Shown here piece by piece: positions 61,066 through 64,000 of a DNA stretch of 64,000 bases. The first letter of the stretch is position 1. Every line of letters starts with the position of its first letter. The position numbers were made by a program, and so were the translations under genes. Under the pieces are notes generated by a model that searched no databases, was not told where the DNA came from, and saw only the letters and a list, made by a program, of their open reading frames with translations. Source of the stretch: PGYR01 sp041675005 (GTDB lineage Bacteria > Bacteroidota > Ignavibacteria > Kapaibacteriales > UBA2268); NCBI GenBank assembly GCA_041675005.1, contig JBAYUQ010000005.1, forward strand, positions 1 through 64,000, read 5' to 3'.

Positions 61066-63105
61066 ATGAAATTAAAATCTTATGTACAAGGGCAATGGCA
61101 AGAAGGCGAAGGCACAGGACAAATATTAAAGAATGCTGTAACGGGCGATGTAGTCGCTGAAGTGAACTCCAAAGGAGTTGATTTCAAAGGGGCTATAGAG
61201 TATGCAAGGAACGTTGGTGGCAAGAATCTACGCCAGTACACAACTCACGACCGTGCTTATATGCTGCGTGATTTGGCTAAGCATTTATTGAGCAAAAAAG
61301 ATCTGTTCTACCAGCTATCTTATGCTACTGGTGCTACCAAAGTTGACTCTTGGATTGACATAGAGGGTGGTATAGGTACGCTATTCACATACAGCGGTAA
61401 AGCAAGACGCGAAATGCCCAATGAGAAATTTTACATAGATGGTAAGTTAGAGCAATTATCAAAAGAAGGCACTTTCCAAGGGCACCATATTTGCGTACCG
61501 AAAGAAGGTGTGGCAGTGCATATAAACGCATTCAATTTTCCCTGTTGGGGAATGCTCGAAAAGATTGCTCCATCGCTCATAGCAGGTATGCCGTGTATAG
61601 TTAAGCCAGCATCTTTGACTTCGTATTTGACAGAGCTAATGGTAAGAGAAATAATCGCATCTGGTATTTTGCCCGAAGGTTCATTGCAGCTGATATCCGG
61701 CTCTGCTGGGGATATGCTAGACCACTTGGATATGCAAGATGTAGTTACCTTTACTGGCTCGCATGCAACTGGAGTGAAGTTAAAATCACATCCGAATATT
61801 ATCAACAATTCGATTCCATTTAATATGGAAGCGGACTCGCTGAACTTCTCTATGCTTGGTTTGGACGCTAAACCCGGTACGGCAGAATTCGACTTATTCG
61901 TAAAAGAAGTATCTAGAGAAATGACTGTAAAATCTGGACAAAAGTGTACTGCAATCCGCCGTACTCTTGTGCCAGAGCAATATGCTGATGATGTAATAAA
62001 AGCATTGAGCGAAAGATTAGCTAAGAACACTATGGGTGATCCACAACAAGAAGGCGTTCGTATGGGACCTTTGGCAGGAACAGACCAAGTGAACGATGTT
62101 AGTGCAGCTCTTAAAAATCTATTAGCCGACGCTTCAATTGTTCATGGTGATTTAGATAATTTCGATCTAATCGGTGGTAGTAAATCTGAAGGTGCATTCT
62201 TCCCGGCTATGCTTCTTTATTGCGATGATCCATTCAATAAGACTGCACCGCATAACGTAGAGGCATTCGGCCCTATTAGTACAGTGATGCCATATAAGAC
62301 TGTAGAAGAAGCAATCGAACTAGCTAAGCTAGGGCGTGGCTCATTAGTTGGTTCTGTGTTCACAGCTGACAATGAATTCGCAAAATCTATCGCTTATGGA
62401 ACTGCCGCTTACCACGGTCGTCTGATGTTCTTGAATGAAAAGTCAGCGAAAGAATCAACTGGTCACGGCTCTCCTATGCCTCAACTAGTACACGGTGGAC
62501 CGGGTAGAGCAGGTGGTGGTGAAGAGTTAGGGGGTGTTCGCTCTATATTGCACTATATGCAACGTACAGCAATCCAAGGGCATCCAGATACGCTAACGGC
62601 TATAACTGGTGAGTACCAAAAAGGAGCAACTAGAACGGAAGATGTTGTTCATCCATTCAAAAAGTACTTCGAAGAATTGCAAATTGGTGATAGCTTAACT
62701 ACACACAGAAGAACAGTAACAGAAACTGACATTGTAAATTTCGCAGGTATTTCGGGCGATAATTTCTATGCACATACGGATATTACTTCATTGGGTGAGG
62801 GTTCGATATTCACTGGTAGAGTGGCTCACGGCTACTTTGTGATGTCAGCTGCTGCGGGTCTATTCGTTGACCCTAAGAAAGGCCCAGTATTAGCTAACTA
62901 CGGATTGGACGATCTTCGTTTCATACAGCCAGTATATGTGAATGACACTATTTACGTAAAGCTAACGGCCAAATCGAAGCAAGACAAACAACCGAGAGAA
63001 GACGAAATCCCGTCAGGTATTGTGAAGTGGGATGTGGAAGTTCTAAATCAAAACGATGAACAAGTTGCCCAAGCAACAATCCTAACGTTGGTTGCGAAGA
63101 AGTAA
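61066..63105 (+). CDS. paaZ: PaaZ-like bifunctional aldehyde dehydrogenase / enoyl-CoA hydratase
   Basis: A 679-aa fusion. Residues about 1-520 are an aldehyde dehydrogenase (GVAVHINAFNFPCWG, GSHATGV, catalytic Cys in KSGQKCTAIRRTLVP). Residues about 535-679 are a MaoC-type hot-dog hydratase with the active pair in GISGDNFYAHTD. PaaZ opens oxepin-CoA and oxidises the resulting semialdehyde in phenylacetate breakdown. No other paa gene is in the window, so the pathway is not confirmed; other CoA-dependent ring cleavage is possible. The ATG at 61066 begins at MKLKSYVQGQW; an earlier ATG adds a hydrophobic, unrelated N-terminus. Confidence 0.9.
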   Translation: MKLKSYVQGQWQEGEGTGQILKNAVTGDVVAEVNSKGVDFKGAIEYARNVGGKNLRQYTTHDRAYMLRDLAKHLLSKKDLFYQLSYATGATKVDSWIDIEGGIGTLFTYSGKARREMPNEKFYIDGKLEQLSKEGTFQGHHICVPKEGVAVHINAFNFPCWGMLEKIAPSLIAGMPCIVKPASLTSYLTELMVREIIASGILPEGSLQLISGSAGDMLDHLDMQDVVTFTGSHATGVKLKSHPNIINNSIPFNMEADSLNFSMLGLDAKPGTAEFDLFVKEVSREMTVKSGQKCTAIRRTLVPEQYADDVIKALSERLAKNTMGDPQQEGVRMGPLAGTDQVNDVSAALKNLLADASIVHGDLDNFDLIGGSKSEGAFFPAMLLYCDDPFNKTAPHNVEAFGPISTVMPYKTVEEAIELAKLGRGSLVGSVFTADNEFAKSIAYGTAAYHGRLMFLNEKSAKESTGHGSPMPQLVHGGPGRAGGGEELGGVRSILHYMQRTAIQGHPDTLTAITGEYQKGATRTEDVVHPFKKYFEELQIGDSLTTHRRTVTETDIVNFAGISGDNFYAHTDITSLGEGSIFTGRVAHGYFVMSAAAGLFVDPKKGPVLANYGLDDLRFIQPVYVNDTIYVKLTAKSKQDKQPREDEIPSGIVKWDVEVLNQNDEQVAQATILTLVAKK

Positions 63106-63179
63106 AAGAGTTAGATAAGAGTTTAAATGTCCCTCAATTACGAAAGTGGTTGGGGGATTTATTGTTTTAATACAAACTG

Positions 63180-63325
63180 AGCAGTGCGAAGAGTTCAGAA
63201 AATCAATGTAGAATTGCGTCGATTCTTCTAACCCCTACGGCGATATCAGAAAGACTGGGATTGAACACCTACGGAGTTCACTTAGACTCTTCGGACACTG
63301 CGTGTCCTCAGAGAGACGTATTGTC
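63180..63325. repeat. Dispersed hairpin-array repeat, copy at 63.2 kb
   Basis: TGAACACC-TAC-GGAGTTCA (63262-63280, one mismatch) is followed by CTTAGACTCTTC and GGACAC-TGC-GTGTCC (63293-63307), then a truncated GAGACGTATTG module. The order and spacing match the copy at 10.1 kb, but the stems differ in sequence. Confidence 0.8.
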
Positions 63326-63379
63326 AAGGGTATCGGGCAATTATGAGCTAATCTGTGATTCAGAAATATAAAGGCAAAA

Positions 63380-63790
63380 CTAATTTATATCCACTACTAT
63401 TGTGGTGTCGGATTGTAGATAGAATTTACATTCATCATAAGATGGTTCTGCCATGAATATAGTGGGATTGTTTGAGAATCCAAAGTTCTCTTTAGGGGCG
63501 CCGATAAAATTGTAATCCATTTTCTTATTACCATTCTCATCTTGTAGTATTGCCATAGCCCACCAACCTTTTTTTACATTTGGTATAGTTACACTAACAA
63601 CTTTTGTGTCTGCTTTCACAGCTTTAAAAAATGTGGTATTATCATGATCAAGGAAGTCATTTTTATTATCATAGAATGCAAGATATAATGTACCTTTCCC
63701 TGGATCTACATTTTCAACTTTTACAGTTAAGTTGTGTTTGCCACTTGCTGTAGTTAGTAGTAGCAGTGTCATTGCTATTATCTTAATCAT
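63380..63790 (-). CDS. DUF2141 family exported protein
   Basis: A 136-aa protein with a short signal peptide (ending TTASG) and a DUF2141 beta-sandwich: GTLYLAFYDNKNDFLD, GWWAMAILQDENGNKKMD and FIGAPKENFGFSNNP are the family blocks. Function unknown; it is probably periplasmic or at the outer membrane. Its ATG overlaps the stop of the RlpA-like gene by 4 bp, so the two are translated together. Confidence 0.88.
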   Translation of the reverse strand: MIKIIAMTLLLLTTASGKHNLTVKVENVDPGKGTLYLAFYDNKNDFLDHDNTTFFKAVKADTKVVSVTIPNVKKGWWAMAILQDENGNKKMDYNFIGAPKENFGFSNNPTIFMAEPSYDECKFYLQSDTTIVVDIN

Positions 63791-64000
63791 TTTAGTAATA
63801 CTATTTTTACATCAATAACTCCAGCTCGAATCATATCTAATTCTTCGGCTGCACTACGAGATAGGTCTATCACTCTACCTGCTGCATAAGGACCACGGTC
63901 GTTTATTCTAACGATTACGGATTTATTATTAGCAATGTTAATCACTCTAACCATACTTCCAAAGGGCAATGATTTATGAGCGGCAGTGAATTCTCTATTA
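63787..64000 (-). CDS. rlpA: RlpA-like septal lytic transglycosylase, 5' end beyond the window
   Basis: Partial: the frame runs off the right edge (first visible residues NREFTAAHKS). The double-psi beta-barrel is clear: HKSLPFGSMVRVINI, VIVRINDRGPYAAGRVIDLS and a closing GVIDVKIVLL. RlpA cuts denuded glycan strands at the division septum. The visible part ends without a SPOR domain, so this is a short RlpA form. It is followed by the coupled DUF2141 gene. Confidence 0.88.
   Translation of the reverse strand, partial: NREFTAAHKSLPFGSMVRVINIANNKSVIVRINDRGPYAAGRVIDLSRSAAEELDMIRAGVIDVKIVLLK

Noticed and set aside
61431..62030. 199-codon minus-strand frame
   Set aside because: Antisense shadow of the PaaZ-like aldehyde dehydrogenase domain.
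1..64000. tRNA, rRNA, CRISPR array, transposase or integrase genes
   Set aside because: Looked for on both strands by eye; none found. A covariance-model scan could still reveal a small RNA.

Overview
The window is AT-rich bacterial chromosome from a member of the Bacteroidota/Chlorobiota (FCB) lineage, perhaps close to Kapabacteria or Ignavibacteria. The reasons are two secreted proteins with type IX secretion C-terminal sorting domains, an OmpA-family protein with a long thrombospondin-type-3 repeat stalk, several short-lipobox lipoproteins, a MurE with the meso-DAP motif, and a TAnnTTTG-type promoter. The placement is inference; no rRNA or tRNA gene was seen by eye, and no CRISPR array or transposase.

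Layout. 0.3-5 kb: a plus-strand housekeeping run (fructose-bisphosphatase, TatC, polyprenyl diphosphate synthase, MurA, a membrane protein). 5-14 kb: methyltransferase, a membrane protein with three winged-helix-like units, FAD oxidoreductase, T9SS cargo, EamA permease and the OmpA/TSP3 protein. 13.9-16 kb: a coupled repressor-like HTH gene and TPR membrane-protein gene with a pair of inverted operator-like sites. 17-24 kb: MurE, MscS, RpiB, SerS, MscL and lipoproteins. 24.7-30 kb: a patchwork in which an AAA_14/DUF4143 ATPase sits between 36-bp direct repeats and a PEP synthase gene sits between two copies of the 3' end of rlmF. 30-42 kb: lone ParD-type antitoxin, DbpA-like helicase (apparently without an ATG/GTG/TTG start), DUF1456, acetolactate synthase, GmrSD-like enzyme, flotillin-NfeD pair, DUF2130, RluA and a methyltransferase.

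42.7-48.7 kb is an 11-gene arsenic island read as one minus-strand unit from arsR: ArsI-type C-As lyase, Acr3, two tandem ArsC reductases, an unknown small protein, a CxxC thioredoxin-like protein, OsmC, an ArsP-type permease, a carboxymuconolactone-decarboxylase-like protein and an FmdE-domain lipoprotein. It would cover inorganic arsenate and arsenite and methylated arsenicals; the last genes have no known arsenic role. 49-55 kb: FolC, an McrBC type IV restriction pair and isocitrate dehydrogenase. 55-59 kb: heat-shock genes (two Hsp20 and DnaK). 59-64 kb: a second T9SS cargo, a PaaZ-like fusion enzyme, a DUF2141 protein and a truncated RlpA.

Between genes lies a dispersed repeat family built from small hairpin modules with three- or four-base loops (about 10.0, 16.7, 48.9, 58.8-59.2, 60.8 and 63.2 kb). 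At equivalent positions the stem sequences change but complementarity is kept, which points to selection or spread by structure.
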